A DNA stretch of 64,000 nucleotides from Scortum barcoo (GCA_023238725.1 CM041541.1:8218884-8282883), one strand, 5' to 3'. Numbered from the stretch's first letter, positions 1 to 14,428 are shown. Notes: a model not told the origin generated them from the sequence alone. Program-made: numbers and translations.

Positions 1-379
1 TTTCCATTACACAGACTAAAGACATCAATTAGCCAAAGTGCGTCCGAGGAAGAAAAATAAAAACAAGAAAGGGTTATTTGGAGTGAATCAAACAAGACGC
101 AAAGAGAACCAGAGGCAATGAAACACGTCAGGCTGCTTGATATCAGATCTCGGAGGAGAAATTTGATGGGCACCGATGAGCAGAAGGCATCTCAGGAGAA
201 TTGGACAGAGGAGAGATTTAATGTGATCATAGGGGACGCTCATCTTTCAGGGAACGGGGTAATAATGAGCAATCAATAACGTCCTTAACAGAGTTAGAGC
301 GAGTGGCTGACAGCAGATGTAAGGCTCCGGCTAACAGGCTACGTCTGATCTCACATTACCACACTGGATCTGGAGTTTT

Positions 380-418
380 AACACACACACACACACAAAC
401 GCACACACACACGCACGT
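380..418. repeat. (AC)n microsatellite, interrupted
   Basis: AC dinucleotides with AAACG and ACGC interruptions. A second tract is at 556-579. Confidence 0.9.
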
Positions 419-1384
419 ACGCTACGCTCAGGCAGCTGCTGCAGTACGTACGAACGCAAGCATATGGACCGACGCGCACCAACATATGGACGCACACACA
501 AACCCTTTCTTTTCTATATGCCTGTTTTTCTCACCTACCCTACGCACACACTGAGACACACACACACACACACACACACCATCTCTCACACTCTCTCCTC
601 AGGTGACATCCACCAGCATCGTGTCATTGTCTATCGATCAATAGCTGTAATCACATTCACAGGCGATGAACACGGCAGTGAGCTCTGTGCTGCGAACACA
701 GGCCTCTCCTTTTTATCCGGCGACTGCTGATTTCACGGGCTAAAATGACAACCACCGCCGGCAGATTCTATCAGCCGCACTTGTACAAGGTAATAAAAAA
801 AACAACAACAAAAAAAAAAACATACAGTATTTACTTATGAAGCAAATAAAGCTCTGTACTCTGCCTGCTGCTGTCAGGGTCACTTAAGCTCAGCTAACAT
901 GTAGACTCACTGTCTCAGTGTGGCCTGAAAATATCAACTTATCTCATTTTGATTTTCGGTAAAAAGAAAGATGAGCTGTGCTGTTAAATGCTGTCTAAAA
1001 AGCAAGCCATCAAGCCAACAGATTGAGCAATAAAATACTGTCACTGGTATTAAACGCTTTATTTGAAGCTCAAACTATCATTTGCACATTATGAAAAATG
1101 TAATATCTCATATGTAATGATTTATTTAAAAGTCAAAGTGTTTTATCACAACTGGCCTTTCCCATCCAGACCCTTAACTTAAGACAGTGAAAACTAGCAA
1201 CCTGTGCTTATAAAGGAGCACAGAATGATTTATTAAATTGAAAAAAATGCCTTTCTAATATTTTGTTTTGTCTGAATAATAAGTCCAAAACTTAATGCTA
1301 ACTAATTTGGTTTAATACAAGATAAAGAAAACAGCAATAGTCACACTAGGAAAGCTGCAAGCTGCAAAATCGTGGCATAAAACT

Positions 1385-1445
1385 AGCTTAAGCAACTGTC
1401 AAAACAGTTGCTGATTAATTTTCTGTCTATCGACTAATCAACTTC
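1385..1445. repeat. possible degraded TAATCGA-type teleost repeat
   Basis: TTGCTGATTAATTTTCTG and TATCGACTAATCAAC resemble a common teleost element with repeated ATTAATCGACTAATCG phrases. A second candidate remnant is near 9400-9440 (GCTAATCGATGACG, TTGATAGTTGCAGCCCC). Confidence 0.3.
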
Positions 1446-4025
1446 ATTTCGCTTTTTTAAATGGGGTCTTTTGATTGCTTTAACATTTTCTCAAACCAGG
1501 CAGTCGTTTCGCCATTTCACCAAAGTGTCACCAAACTTAAAAGTTATAATTCAACTCATTTAGCTGCTTACACTGCAAAAATGTCAAATATCTAATAGGG
1601 ATCAATATATAACAGTCAATGTTGGACTATAAACACATTAATAAATTAGTATTTCACTTTGCATGTCAAAATTTTTAACCTGAAATTTACCTGACAACCT
1701 CTGCCATCAGATGTACCCCTCACTAAGCGTACAGACTGACAGGATGTTAGTATGTTAGGTTAAAGTGTAGTACTACTACATTATAGATGTTATCAACAGT
1801 GTCCATCACTTCCTTCAGGAGAGTATCTGGTAGCTACTTAAAGCCACCTGAAGCTGTGGAGCAGACAAAAAATGAGATATTTAATACCTCTCTGTTCACT
1901 ATTCTGCATTTTCCCTCCAGTTCTGCCTGATCTGGAGTGAGAACCACCAGGACCTCGATAGCCGCGTGCGTGTTTATGTGTGTGTGTCTTGGCGACTTAA
2001 TGTACTTTCACATATTTTCGGTGCAATATTTCTCGCAGCGGCGGCAGTTAGAAAGTCTTGTTTTCGCTCTCACTAAATAAATAATTACAGCTTTATTACT
2101 GTGGGGCGCAGCTCCAACCCTGAGGCAAACACAGGATGTGCTTGTCATCTGGACAAACACCAAAGAACTGTATCTCCAAAAGACAAAAGACGATCCTGTT
2201 TTGAGAAACAGACAGCACCCTATGCTTTACTGCAGCAGTGATATTTTTGTGACTTCATGTTTTCCTTGTAGCAACCTTGGATTTTCATTACATAACTCAA
2301 GATTAGCACGTCTCTAGCAAAGCGACACACAAACAAATCAGTGTCAGGGAGATGAACACCTTCTTGTGTGTACAGAAGATGTGAATGTGAACAGGTAGAG
2401 AGGCGGGAGAACGGCGAAAAAAGGATACGATTCGGGAAGGGAGAAAAAGGGACGTGAAGTATTTATTGACGCAGTGGCATAAGATAAGGAGCGACTCTGC
2501 TGTCCTGCTGTTGGACGGGGAATGTCATTCCACCGCCGAGCTCCCTGGAGGGAGACGAGTTAAGGCCGAGGAACGAAGGGCCAACATTTTCAGGCCGTGA
2601 TATTTTCGTTTTGGGAAAGTTGTCATGATGCAGTCATTTCCTGCAAAATGAAACCTTTTGTGGATGCCTTTTTTTTTTTTATTCAACACAGCTGCCTTGA
2701 ACTGAAAACCACATCACAATTACTTATTAGGACTTTTTACACTCAAAACTCCGGCCTGCCTGCTTTGGAGAAATCACACAGCAGCTCGACAGAGGCTGCT
2801 ACAAAAAGCTCATTGACATTAAGTCTATGGATGCTTTCATTTTGTAAACAATATCATGCTGTTGCGGATGCCCCAGCCCTTGTCAACAACTTGTACTAAC
2901 AGCTGACCAGATGTGTCAGAGGGTTTCAGCGTCTCCTAGCAACAGTAAAACGTTCTGGCGCTACGGGCAAAGCTGAAACACGGCTCTCCATACTGTATTG
3001 TCTCCAACGTTTTTGCCACCACCGTACATTTTAACTTTCATGAGCAGGCCTAATTCTGCAAGCCGCGTCGGGCCCAGATTTCACCTCTGAGAGCCCGAGC
3101 CAAAACCACTTCCCCCCCGGCTTAATCACGGATCACGGCTTTAGCGCCGCAGCTCATCAGGTTGCAAGTTTCGCCGAGGCTCTCAGACGTGTCCGCAGGC
3201 CTCTTATCTTATCAGTTGATCAGCGGCAGCGTGCAGGAAATGAGACGCACAACAGCGATACTGCCAACAACACTCATCTGTCAAGACACGCCGGCTCAAT
3301 TACCATACTGTAGCACAAAAGGCTCGCACCAAACGGGACGCGCGGCGCAGCGGTGAAGTGGATAAATTGAATTGCTGACGTTAAACAAGCAAAGTCATTA
3401 GTCGCGTCCGTACGGGAAAAACAAACGCCCGCTGGAACGAGAGGACCGGGGGTGTTGTTTTATTTGGTGTAGCCGCGCAAAAGAGGAAGTGGTAAACTTC
3501 TCGCAGCCCGGACACAAATCTGCATTTTTCTAATCATGCGTGTGTGTGTGTATATTCTGATGCAGCCCCCTCATATTACTGTACTTGTTTGCTGCCTCTG
3601 TCTGGAGATAGAAAGGGAAAAGGGAAGGGGGAGAGAGGAGGAAAGGTATAAAGACAGACAGAGGCAGAAGCAGAATGGGAAACAGATATACTGAGAGAGA
3701 AACAAAGACTGAGACAAACACATACAGAGGGAGAAAGAGGGAGAGAGACACAAACACAGAGAGAGATAGGGAGGGATGCTGGATGTGTGTACTGCATCCC
3801 AAGGGATCACTTACTCAGTATAGACACAGTACTGGAGGACAGAGCACAGCAAGGGTTCATTGGCCAAAATCTCTCCTCTTTACACACACACACAAACACA
3901 CACAATCCCTCCAAGCGATATTCCTGTAAGCACTCGTCCGCTGAGAATAACCGCATTGACTGAAGTGGAGTCAATGTAAGAGGACGATAGAATGAGGGGA
4001 GGAAGGGAGGAAAAAAAAAATGAAG

Positions 4026-4048
4026 AAATAAATAAATAAATAAATAAA
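4026..4048. repeat. (AAAT)n microsatellite
   Basis: Five to six AAAT units following a poly-A run. Confidence 0.9.
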
Positions 4049-6209
4049 ACGGAGGGGATCAGGAGGAAGCAGGAGGAGGAGGAGGAGTGTCCACCTGGCC
4101 AGTGTCCAGGGGAATTAAACAGTCTGTTTACCGCTCTCAGCGCCTCGGCAGCGCCATGTTAGCCTAATGGCACGGACATGAAACCAATTGATTTGTGGAC
4201 CAATAGACCTGTCCCACAGCACAGGCAGATTACCTAGATCACTGGCTCCGCATCGAGCAGACATCGCTTCTCATTCGCACCCCACAGGCAGTGGAATGTG
4301 AACAGGGTTTAGTGTGTGTGTGTTTGGGCATGCTTGCATACATGTACACGTGTCTTTAGGATTAGAGCGTGAAACAAGTGAGCCGCTTTATGTCCATATT
4401 GTCAGCTGAAAAGTTTGCGCAGCCTTATTTTCTATATTTTTGGAAAAATAATATGTTCCTCTCTCAGTTCAAGCTTTATATGGCTGGGTGGTAATCTTAT
4501 ATTATGGCGAACGTGCGTCTCATGCAGTCATAACGTTAGAAAAGGATCATGCTGTGTTATTCATTTGGGATGCAGAATTTTGAAAAACAATATTTATAGT
4601 CATTAAAAACTACAAAAAGTGGTCTGTGAAGAAACAGGGAATTATCCGACTCATATTGTGATCATTAGTTTAAGAGAATGGGATAATAATAATAATGCAG
4701 TCAATTTATTAATGTGCACTTGAACATATGCAAAAATACTTGAATTTGTGATGATGTGACATGACAAAAGAGATGTTTTATATCACTATCCATCGATTCA
4801 TCATCAATATCAAAATGTCTTGATGACAGACAAACTACTAACGATACTGTTGACAGCTGTCCACACTATAGTTATATTAACGCTGACGAGCTTCTTCACA
4901 GCTCTCAAACATGGGGGTCTCAGTTTTGAAACTTTACAGTGATAAACGCTAGTTTAACAGAAGTTAAACTCAACGACGGTCAAGCCACCTTCTAGCTTAC
5001 AGTCTGAAACTAATGTGACGCTATGGTGAGGTAACACTCATAATCGATAGATGTCAAAGCAGTCTGGACAATCAACGTTATGACAAAATCGAAATTTTTG
5101 GGTAATCTTTCAAATCACAATTTCATTGTGTATAAAAACAAAATACTCTTTAGCCCTCGCGTCCAAGCAAGCTGTACTTAAGTGCTTACTAATTTAATTT
5201 AAAATTTAGGTTTACACTTATATCTATATACCTATATCTTTTTTATTGTAACGTATAACACTTATTACATATATTTTATCATTTTACATGTCATTTTCAC
5301 TAAATTTGCCATACAGGAAAAGCATTTGAAGTAATATTCTTATATCAGTTTAATCTTTAGCATTTAGCCCTAATCCAGATTTGATCAAGTTGGAAAATTA
5401 TACAATGGCCTACCTGGAAGCTAAATTTGTGTCACTTAAGAGATATAAAGTCACCCAACACCAACAATGTGTACAAATAGTATATATCTGATGTTAAATG
5501 TGGATGTGCAGACTTGAGTGAGTAATATTTTCACAGTTGGCTGCATGCACGCTGCACATTTGTGGCATTAACAGCGCATATTGTTCCAAAATTGTACGTT
5601 ACACCCAAATAATAAAAAAAGAAACCTTGCAGCCGGACAATAAAAGACCACACACACTTGAAACTACAGTTGTCCATGTGTACGGCCGAGGAGTGAGAAT
5701 AATTCCACATTCTCCACAGTTTTCACTCATGTCAGTGTCCGCATTGATAAGCATGAAAATCCATTTATCTACAAAGGAACTGTACGGTCCATATTGGACA
5801 ATGTCTCTTTCATGGTCCCTTGCAGGCCCTTTTTCGTCCACAAAGCCACCCAACTGACTCCACCACGTCTGTAATAGGCCACATTCATTTGATATAGACA
5901 CATCAAGGGAGATATTGCAGTGTTTTTGCCGTGCATCAAGAGGAGTGGAGCTGGTTCACAGAAGCAGCAATATGCTCTGAACATAAAAGAACAATGGACG
6001 GCAGGCAGATGCAGTTAGGCCAAAAAAAGAGAAAAAGAAAGAGAAAAACAGCGGACACGGTGCAAGCAAGCTTGGACATGAACACCAAACACGTACGCCT
6101 GCATGAATGCATGGACAGAGAACCACACGGGGTGACGGTACAGCTCGCTGTCATTATCATTCAGCCTTTTCCTCCTTTTGAGTGTTGTTCTCCAGCCTGC
6201 AGAGCGAGC

Positions 6210-6291
6210 AGGAGGAGGAGATCCAGAATTACTGGAGGAGGAGGAGGAGATCCAGAATTAGGCCTCTGAGGAGGAGGAGGAGGAGGAGGAG
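6210..6291. repeat. (GGA)n repeat with a duplicated 21-bp unit
   Basis: GAGGAG units flank two copies of GAGATCCAGAATTA, about 30 bases apart, so the tract grew by local duplication. Confidence 0.85.
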
Positions 6292-6299
6292 CCGTCAGA

Positions 6300-6930
6300 T
6301 TACAGATTAGAAGGTGGGGAAGTGCTGGGATTAAACATGCGGTCTAGTTAGTCTCGCAGCCCGACTAATACAGCTCACGGCTCGGCTAGGGGCGTTGTCA
6401 AATTTAGTCCTGTGGATTATACCGCTGCTCGTCCATTGACGAACCGCACTGAGGGGATATGTTTAAAAGAAAAACGACTCTCCCTGAGATTTTTATTGAA
6501 ACCACTTTTCGCGGTGGTCGATGTTATTCATTGCTCATCTAATCCATATTTGTGTAAATGAAGCACGGGGAGCCTTACAACACAAGACAGACACAAAAAA
6601 CCTCCGGAGACTCCGGTATTAACAATGATGCTACGTCTTAACCACCCTCTGGCTAATGCAACTAATGAATGAGAAAGCGCTAGCAGGCTAACGGCTCTAA
6701 TTCTCCTTCACAGGCTATCATGTTGCAGCCCGGAGACGGATCAATACCATTTGCTCAACACACAGGAGGCCTGGGAATCTATAAAAGGGCTTTTATTGAG
6801 TAATTAAACACCCATTACTGTCCCGTGCAGCCAAACAATAAATTTGATCAGCCTCGCAGGCGCAGATCCAGCCGTGATTAATACTCAGTGCATGCATGAC
6901 ATAAAAGACCACAATGACATTTTGTTAAGT
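6300..6930. promoter_or_regulatory. candidate conserved noncoding element
   Basis: Repeat-poor, mixed-composition DNA inside the fign intron, with several homeodomain-type cores (GATTAAAC, CTAGTTAG, GCTAATGCAACTAATG, GAGTAATTAAACAC, GTGATTAATACTC). It also has a perfect TATAAAAGGG at 6780-6789. Conservation cannot be tested here; the call rests on texture and motif density. Confidence 0.3.
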
Positions 6931-7769
6931 CCCGTCTTAGACCCTTTCGACGGCGCGGGGACAGGAGTTCGGCTGCTTACGGCGGCGGTTGCAAGGTTGA
7001 TCAGTGCGGCCGGACGTTAAGAGAGGGATTTTCTTCAGCCGCATCCCGTCCGCCACCCCCGCTGGCCCGGGATCAGATCCCACCAGCACCTGCCGCCACC
7101 CTGAGCAGTACCCTACGGCAGCACTGAGCTCCAGAAACTGCTCAGACAAAACTCCTCAAGTCATAAAGTTTTTGATATCTGCAGCTCAGACTGTAAGCTT
7201 CTCAAGACTGAGAGCACAGTTGTGTCATTACTTAATATGAAATCAATAATTCTAAATATATTCATTTTCATCATATCCTAAAATCATTCGTATTGCAAAT
7301 AAGTGATTGCTAAAGATATGTATTAACAACTGTTGAGTCTATTTTTTGCATAAAGAAATACATTACATATTAAAATACACTTTAACCCTGATATGTTATA
7401 TTTATAAGCAATATTTAAACAAACTATAATGTAGCTGTAAGCACATACAAGTGTGTTAAAGTATCCTGTTGTCATATATTGAAAACCTTTTTGTTATTTA
7501 TACTAAAACGTATTATTTCACTGACATCCTGTACTGAACAGCGCAGAGGTTCTGATGCTTCACTGAAGATGAATGCACCCACTATGAGGATTATGACTAC
7601 AAATAAAATGTTTTCAGCGTTGTAAGCCACGATCATGCCACGTCGGTGTTGGTCCGTGCTTCACTATTCACCCTTTTCAGAGTGACTGAAGGCTCGGCTA
7701 TTTTTTTTCTTTTTTTTTTTCCCCACCCCCCAATTTCCCAACGTCCTTTTCTGCACTTGCACAATTCAA

Positions 7770-8160
7770 AAACCTGTTACAATCCCATCCTTGTTGGAGA
7801 ATATTTAGCGTTGTTGAGCCAACAATATGGCATCTGGGTGATTCTCCTAAATATGAATGGCCCATTCACGAGGCTCAATGGAGTCGCTTGGCAATGGCCC
7901 TTCTTCCCCTCCCTCCTCCATACTCAAAACAATATTCAGCGCAGCAGTCTTGGCACTTTTCCCCGAAATCAACAAAAGAGGAACTCGAAGCTGTCCCTGA
8001 AACCCTCAAAGCATTAAGCCTCTGTGAGATGCAAGTACTTGGCACAAGCAAAGCGATTTAACGACAATGGGCAAATCATACAGTGCTTTGTGAGATTTAG
8101 GGGATACAATAGCACTCCGTTTCCAAAGCACACATTAGTAAGCATGTCATTGGGACCCCC
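7770..8160. promoter_or_regulatory. candidate conserved noncoding element
   Basis: This is about 390 bases of balanced composition without simple repeats, flanked by a poly-T/C run and AT-rich DNA. It includes CCAACAATATGG, AATGGCCCATTC, CAATGGAGTCGC, GCAAAGCGATTTAACG and ACACATTAGTAAGCATG. The 123-codon plus-strand frame over it has no recognisable domain. Inferred enhancer of fign. Confidence 0.35.
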
Positions 8161-8445
8161 CGGGGGGATTTGAGCAGCCTAGAGGATTGTGTAGTGAAGA
8201 GGATAAATATATGTTACTGGGCAAGAAGATGGACCGCTGCCAATGCTTACCTCCCTCACACAACATACTGTGGATTACGAGTGTGTGGAATACATTAATA
8301 AAATAATCTTCTGAACACACAAACTAACCCGCAAACTGAACCCATTTGGCTTGTTAAGCGCATACATTGCAGCGCATCCAAAATCAATTTACAACCATTT
8401 AACAGGGCTCAAGAGGTGCAGATGAGGAGAGATTCTCGCCTCACC

Positions 8446-8473
<28 letters not shown>
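8446..8473. repeat. poly-A run of about 28 nt
   Basis: Uninterrupted A tract, followed 20-40 bases later by further A-rich sequence (8474-8520). It could be the tail of a retroposed sequence, but no body was recognised. Confidence 0.9.
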
Positions 8474-8476
<3 letters not shown>

Positions 8477-9394
8477 CTGCCATAGAAATAAAACAAACAA
8501 ACAAACCAAAAAAAAAAACTTGTTATAAATGTAAATGTGCGGCGCTTGCAGCCATGCTGACCTCTGAGTGCTAAACAAAACCAACAACGGACAAGCAGAC
8601 ACCCACTCAAAAGTCAATACCATGCGTGCCTCCTTTTCCTCTTGTATGGTTAATGCATGATGCCAGGTAGGGGAGACAGACGGAGAGTAGGATCTCATTA
8701 TACGCTGCATGCTATCATTAGCTATCTACCACATGTGTCCATCCTGCCAACAGAGTCGTACAAGCAACATCCTAATGCTCACGCCTGCTTCCAGTGTGTG
8801 TGTGTGTGGGGGGGGCAACTTGGCCTGCGCACACACACACAAACACACGCATTACAAGCATGTGCGCACATAATCACAAGTAAGCATACAAACACCTTCC
8901 TTCCCCAGCAGGCCCGGGTGCATGAGCATACACTAATTTTAAGTCTTTTTTTTTTAAAGCAAAGATATTCAAAGTTCTCTGCATCCAGCTCCTCCAGTGT
9001 GTGGATTTCCTCTGCTTTTTATGTTAATTGATTGAATATATTTGGGTTTTGGACTGCTGGTTGGGATAAGCAGGATATTTAAAGAAGTCGCTTTGGAATC
9101 AGGGAAACTTGAGGTGGACAATAAGCGGATGTCTGCAGATTCACGGATAATAAAAGATCTTCAGTTGCAACCCCGATTCAAGGTGAGGCCACGTGTATGC
9201 TGGGCGCAGCACCTGACACGTTTCGCCTGTGCACACATGAAAGTCTGGAGCGGAAATCGTTAGTTGATCACAGCCGTTTTAGCTGCAAAAAATGTGAAAA
9301 AATGCTCAAATTCCTCACGTTTCTGCTTCTTAGATGCAGATCTGCAGCCTTGCTTTGCCATTTATGATTGCAAACACAACATATGTGTGTTTTG

Positions 9395-9445
9395 GAGTTT
9401 TGGGCTAATCGATGACGACAATAATTGATAGTTGCAGCCCCTACA
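9395..9445. repeat. possible end of TAATCGA-type teleost repeat
   Basis: GGGCTAATCGATGACGAC is followed by ATAATTGATAGTTGCAGCCCC, close to the CGATTAATCGTTGCAGC end phrase of a common teleost repeat. Short and diverged. Confidence 0.3.
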
Positions 9446-10059
9446 ACAGATGCCACAAAAAATTTGAGGCGACGCAGCAACAGCACTTGTTTTTGCTCTC
9501 GCTCCCAGTTTGTGTCCATCTCCCAGAGGCCACAGGCAGCCCGGCGATGCTGTGCCACACGCCCAGCCACTCAACATCCTTTGTGTCCATCCCCTGGCAG
9601 CCTGCCAAGCTCAAAACACACACACACACCCATTCTCCCTCACGCCCAATGAGCCATTGTTCATTAACGCGCACGCACACCTTTGCAGACTCGCAGACAA
9701 AAGTGTCCGACTTACTTGCCGCTCGCGCAAGATGCCTCGCTAATCAAGACGTTCAAACTGAGCTGCAGACAGGAGGTGGTGGTGGTGGGGAGTGGGGTGG
9801 GGGTGAAGAGGAGGTGGGTTAGGGTGGTAGGGGGGCAGCAGACGGCCACTATCTAGTCAAGGCTCGCTGTTAACAAAATCAGATCATCCAGCCAGAGTCA
9901 GAAAAAGAAGAGTAGCGGCGGCGAGAGATTACAGTCAGATCCTTCCTCTCTCCTAGCTGTCATTTTCTTTGGCCCTTGTGGGGGGAGAGAAAAAAAAAAA
10001 AGGCTCTCGTCAGCGTCCTCCAACGTCGGGCCAAATGAGTGGCGAGCTTCTCCGCATAT

Positions 10060-10300
10060 CAATGCACAATTTAACTTAAGACTTCCATGGCAATAACCTA
10101 ATTAGAAACGGCGCCTTCTCATTTGAAGGCACAATGTAAAGGATAAGCTGCACGCCGCCATGTCTATTGAGGTCTAATGGTGCGGAATATTCCAAAGTGG
10201 AAGTTGGATTTTTCTTTTTTTTTTTCCTCGTTTAATACGTCCTTAGCATATTTAACGCTTCCACATGCTGAATGTTTTAATATCTACCAGAGAATCCGGG
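10060..10300. promoter_or_regulatory. candidate conserved noncoding element
   Basis: It contains CCATGGCAATAACCTAATTAG, followed by TCATTTGAAGGCACAATG and CATGTCTATTGAGGTC. TAATTA-type homeodomain cores occur in a repeat-poor context. No coding potential. Confidence 0.3.
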
Positions 10301-10928
10301 CCATGGGTGGTGGAGATTGCTGGTAAAGAGTAAGGGAGGTGAGCGGGGGTCTGCTTAAAATTCAGAAAAAGGAGGGCAGCGGATTGCAAAGAAGGTAGGA
10401 GGGGGGAGAGATTTTTTTTTTTTTTTTTTTTAAAGCCTACAGCTTTGATTTGATTAAAACCTATGAAAATGACACATTACATAAACCAAAGAAACTTCAA
10501 ACATTTTGGGGGATTCGGAGTTCAAAGAAAGTGAGATAATGCTTTTAATGCTGGAATTAACATGGAAATGAATTTAGCTGGGTGTCTATTCCACGATGGA
10601 AAATGCAAGGTGGAAAAGTCTGGAAATCGGGTGACACTGATCTTAGATCAGATTAGGGTCGGAAGGTTTTAAGGAACTGAGCTGAGTGTGGAGCCGCTGC
10701 CGTTCAGAGGAAAACTTCATTTTAATGTCTGTTTTCATACTTTTTTTAACACAATGCATTAAAAATTTCTGATCCAGGGTTGAACTTTTTACAGCACCTG
10801 AACGCATCGTGCGCTTTGCTTTGAATACGTATGCACAAAAACCTGATCTAACCCCTGATCTTTCACGCGCCATACTGTGATACATAAAAGAGTCATCTCG
10901 GTATTAAGCGTCACAGGTTAGAGCAGGA

Positions 10929-10942
10929 GGGGGGGGGGGGGG
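10929..10942 (+). repeat. G14 homopolymer
   Basis: Fourteen consecutive G in the plus strand, 16 to 20 bases downstream of an AT-rich stretch. Confidence 0.95.
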
Positions 10943-11526
10943 TCTGCAGCAGTGAGCTCTAAGTATTATTCCACCCCTGAGTCAGTCTTGTGTGGATACC
11001 CCTCGCCTTAAATACACCCATCAGATTCTGACTGGATAATAACCAGTCAGCACTGGGAGAGAGACGTGAGGGCAGGGTGAATATAATTTGGAGTGTGTGT
11101 GTTTGAGAAAAGGGTTCACTTCAATTGCAACATGAGGGGGAGAAAAAAAAAAATCCATCAACAACCGGCAACTGTCAGTCAAAGCAACACTGACCCCCCA
11201 TTTTTTTTTTTTCAAAAAAACAAAATCCCAAAACCCCCATTTGAAATAGAAAATGCAGCCAGTGTACCAACACTGAAGGAGCAGGGAGGGAGAGGTGGGA
11301 GGGAGGATTGAGTGGATCACGGTGTCAAGGATTTTAAGGAATTGGCGTCCACTCATCTACGGAGAGACGCGTCTCGGGCAGCGGCGCTACCGACAGCTGC
11401 CTGCCGTCTCCGGGAGAGGAACTTAGATCAGCGAGGAGGGGCTGTCAGCGAGCATGCAGGGAAACACACAAAGACTACACAGCCCTCGCTACAGTTAGCT
11501 GACACACAGCCCGGCACTGTCTTATG

Positions 11527-11760
11527 GGACGGAGAGAGGAGGGAGAAGAGAGAGAGAGATGGGGAGAGAGAGAGACAGAGAGAGAGGAGGGGAAATAAGT
11601 GGACAAAGAGTGAAATAGATGAGAGAGCAAGAAGACAAGACAGGCTGACGCACTGTCGAGCAAACGTGGAGAAGAAGAAGAGGATGAGGGGAGGAGGAGG
11701 AGGAGAGGGGGGAGGAAAGATGAGAAGACAAGAGAGAGGAAAGAGAGAGTGAAACAGACA
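11527..11760 (+). repeat. purine-rich (GA/GGA) tract
   Basis: Over 230 bases the plus strand is almost all purine, with GAGAGA and GGAGGA units. The long Arg/Glu/Gly frame on plus and Ser/Leu/Pro frame on minus are artefacts of it. Confidence 0.85.
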
Positions 11761-11961
11761 GACAGGTCCGAGAGGGATTTGTTCTATTTGCATGCGCCGG
11801 GCTCCCATGGGGTCCGGCTCCGCTCGGCGAGCCGAGAGCACAAAAGATAACACTTAACATATTTGCTAAAAGATGACAACCCTGGCTGGATCTCGTTTGA
11901 AGAGGCCCTTTGTCAGGACGCACAGACAGGAGAAATCCACTGATACGGAGACTAACAAATC

Positions 11962-14061
11962 TGTGTGTGTGTGTGTGTGTGTGTGTCTTAAAATGAAAAA
12001 AAAAGCACCAATATTTCCCTACATTGCCTTTTTTTTTTTTTTACATCTGGCAGTAGTCCCACGGGGGGAGGCGGGCCGGATCGCGCGGCGGCGGTGGCTC
12101 CGGGACGGCAAAACAGCTTTTAATGGTAAACATTACAGACTGATAGAAAGTGTCAGGATAATTTATTTATACGGCCCCACTGGGAGTAGCTTAGCCACCC
12201 TCGCGAGCAACACCGGCTCTCTCTATTCATTTGAGGGGAAAAAGTCCGTGGTTAGATAAATAAAGGCAGAGTAAAAGGGGTGCCTGTTTGTAAAGCAGCT
12301 TTTCTTCTATTCCTATTATCTCTCCTCTCTCTGTCCCTATTAGCTGTATCGGGGGGCTGCTGGAGATGTGAGGCGATATGTTATGTGTATAATGAGGGGG
12401 ATTATTGCTGCTGTCAGTGCAACACGCGCAGACAGCGGATGCAGAGGGACGGATCTTAAGCCGGCGACTGTAGCAAACAAATAGACTTAGAGGGAATAAA
12501 CAAACCCCAGAGTGTCTACATTATTTACATTACACACAAAAACAGATGCATGCATCGCTGTGCTCCCTTCCTCTCAAACACACACACCAAAGTTGCATTT
12601 CAAAACTCGTGCACCCCCATGAATCAACATATATATTAGAGAGAGACACACACTCTCTTGCTTGGGTAAAAACAGCAATAAAGCAATGAGACTTCTTCAC
12701 CTATCTTCAAATATCTCTAATAAAATCATGTCTACAAATCAGAATCAAATGTTAGTCAATTATAAAGTGATTAAAATGAAAAAAGCTGCAAAAAATGTGT
12801 AACTTCATGCGTCAGGCGTGCTCCATTTAAATCAGAGCACACCTGTGTATTTGTATTATCTCGTTTTAGATAGAAAGGTTGAAAAAAGAAGCGTCGTTAT
12901 TCCATGTTTGGTATTTTCAGCATAGTTAAAGTTTGACAATATGGACACACACTCACACACGCACCTATAAACACAAAAATGCAGACATTTACGAGGCAGT
13001 AAACGCACATGCCGCCCGCGTGAAGCCAACACACGCGAGTGCATCAGCGGGGAGAAAGGTGGAAACAGCACATGATGTGAAGCGAAATAACTCTGTGTGT
13101 GTGTGTGTGTGTGTGACGGAGAGCAGAGAGAGAGACAGAGAGATCACAAGGTGAAAGGTCGCATCCTCACTAATAACCGCTACAAAAACCGAGAGTGTGG
13201 AAGTGGAAAACTGCTCGCTCACCTACAGGAAAGCACGTGGGGGTGATTTTGAACACAAATACTTATTTGGAAAAAAACAAACACACACACACAAAAAACT
13301 GTCAAACAAAATAAAAATGTCGCCGTCCTCTGCCTGCAACATGGCGGGATGGCTGTTCTCGATTCAAACAATCCACCACTGTCCTGCACAAAAAGGTGAA
13401 AAACACTCTGCAGCTCACATGAATCTTTTTTTTTGTTGTTTTTCTAAAAATGCTCAAAATTTGAATGGACTCTGGCAGGACATATTTCTGTTAACCTGTG
13501 GCTCCCCAGTCTGTCATTCACACTTTGCTCCTGTCATCAAAGCACAACTCCCTCACATCATCGGCGCTCACAATTGTCGATGAACTCGGCAGTAAGATAA
13601 TGGGAGTGCGAAACAGGAAATAAAGTGTAAACGCATCCTGATCATAAATATGCATTCGGACCCCTCGCAGCGGTTGAGGCCTCGCTCTCTGTGACTCCAA
13701 TCACATGCAATTACATCCACGTGCCACTTGTTTCATTAAAGTGGATTCGACAGTGTGTGTGTTTTTTTTTATAATCCAATCAAAAATAAAACTCACATGG
13801 TGTGGCACAGTGTGTGTAATGTGTGTGTGTGTGTATAAAGTAACTAGTAGAATAAAATAACTCTTATCTATCTCATTAATCTGCAGGTTTGATTGTAAAG
13901 AAAAAAAAAGTTCAAGGACAATATTGGAGAGCAGGTTGTAATATGTTAAAAAAATGTAATTAGGGCTGCAAATGGTGATTTAAATGTAGCACACTTATTA
14001 TATTAATCACCAGGTTTTGTGTGTGTGTGTGTGTGTGTTTCTAACTCTATGATAAGAAAAG

Positions 14062-14095
<34 letters not shown>
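11962..14095. repeat. cluster of GT/CA microsatellites near the fign start exon
   Basis: Pure GT tracts at 11962-11986, 13094-13115, 14019-14038 and 14064-14095; AC tracts near 13279-13292 and 14244-14256. Confidence 0.9.
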
Positions 14096-14097
<2 letters not shown>

Positions 14098-14405
14098 ATA
14101 TGAGCAGAGCAGAAAAAGGACCAGAAATAAACCTAGACGTGACACTACCAAATATTGGAAAAATTCACCTTTAAGAAAAAAATTGTAAAAATTAGATTAA
14201 TGCTCAATTTTCAAATCAAACTGAAAGAGTGTGTGAGTATAAACACACACACATACACACTCAAACACACGTGATAATATGATTGCTATTACAGATAAAT
14301 ACACTCATCCGCCTCAGCAGCCACTGGAGCTCACCTGCGCCTGTTTACACCTGCTCCAACACTCAATTTTAAAGAAGAAGAAGAAAGAAACAAGGGTGCA
14401 AGAGT

Positions 14406-14428
14406 AAAAAAAAAAAAAAAAAAAAAAA
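14406..14428. repeat. poly-A run next to the fign start exon donor
   Basis: About 23 A on the plus strand, which is poly-U in the minus-strand fign transcript, starting 12 bases after the donor of the micro-exon. Confidence 0.95.

Noticed and set aside
11312..11923. Arg/Glu-rich plus-strand and Ser/Leu-rich minus-strand frames
   Set aside because: Produced by the 230-nt purine tract.
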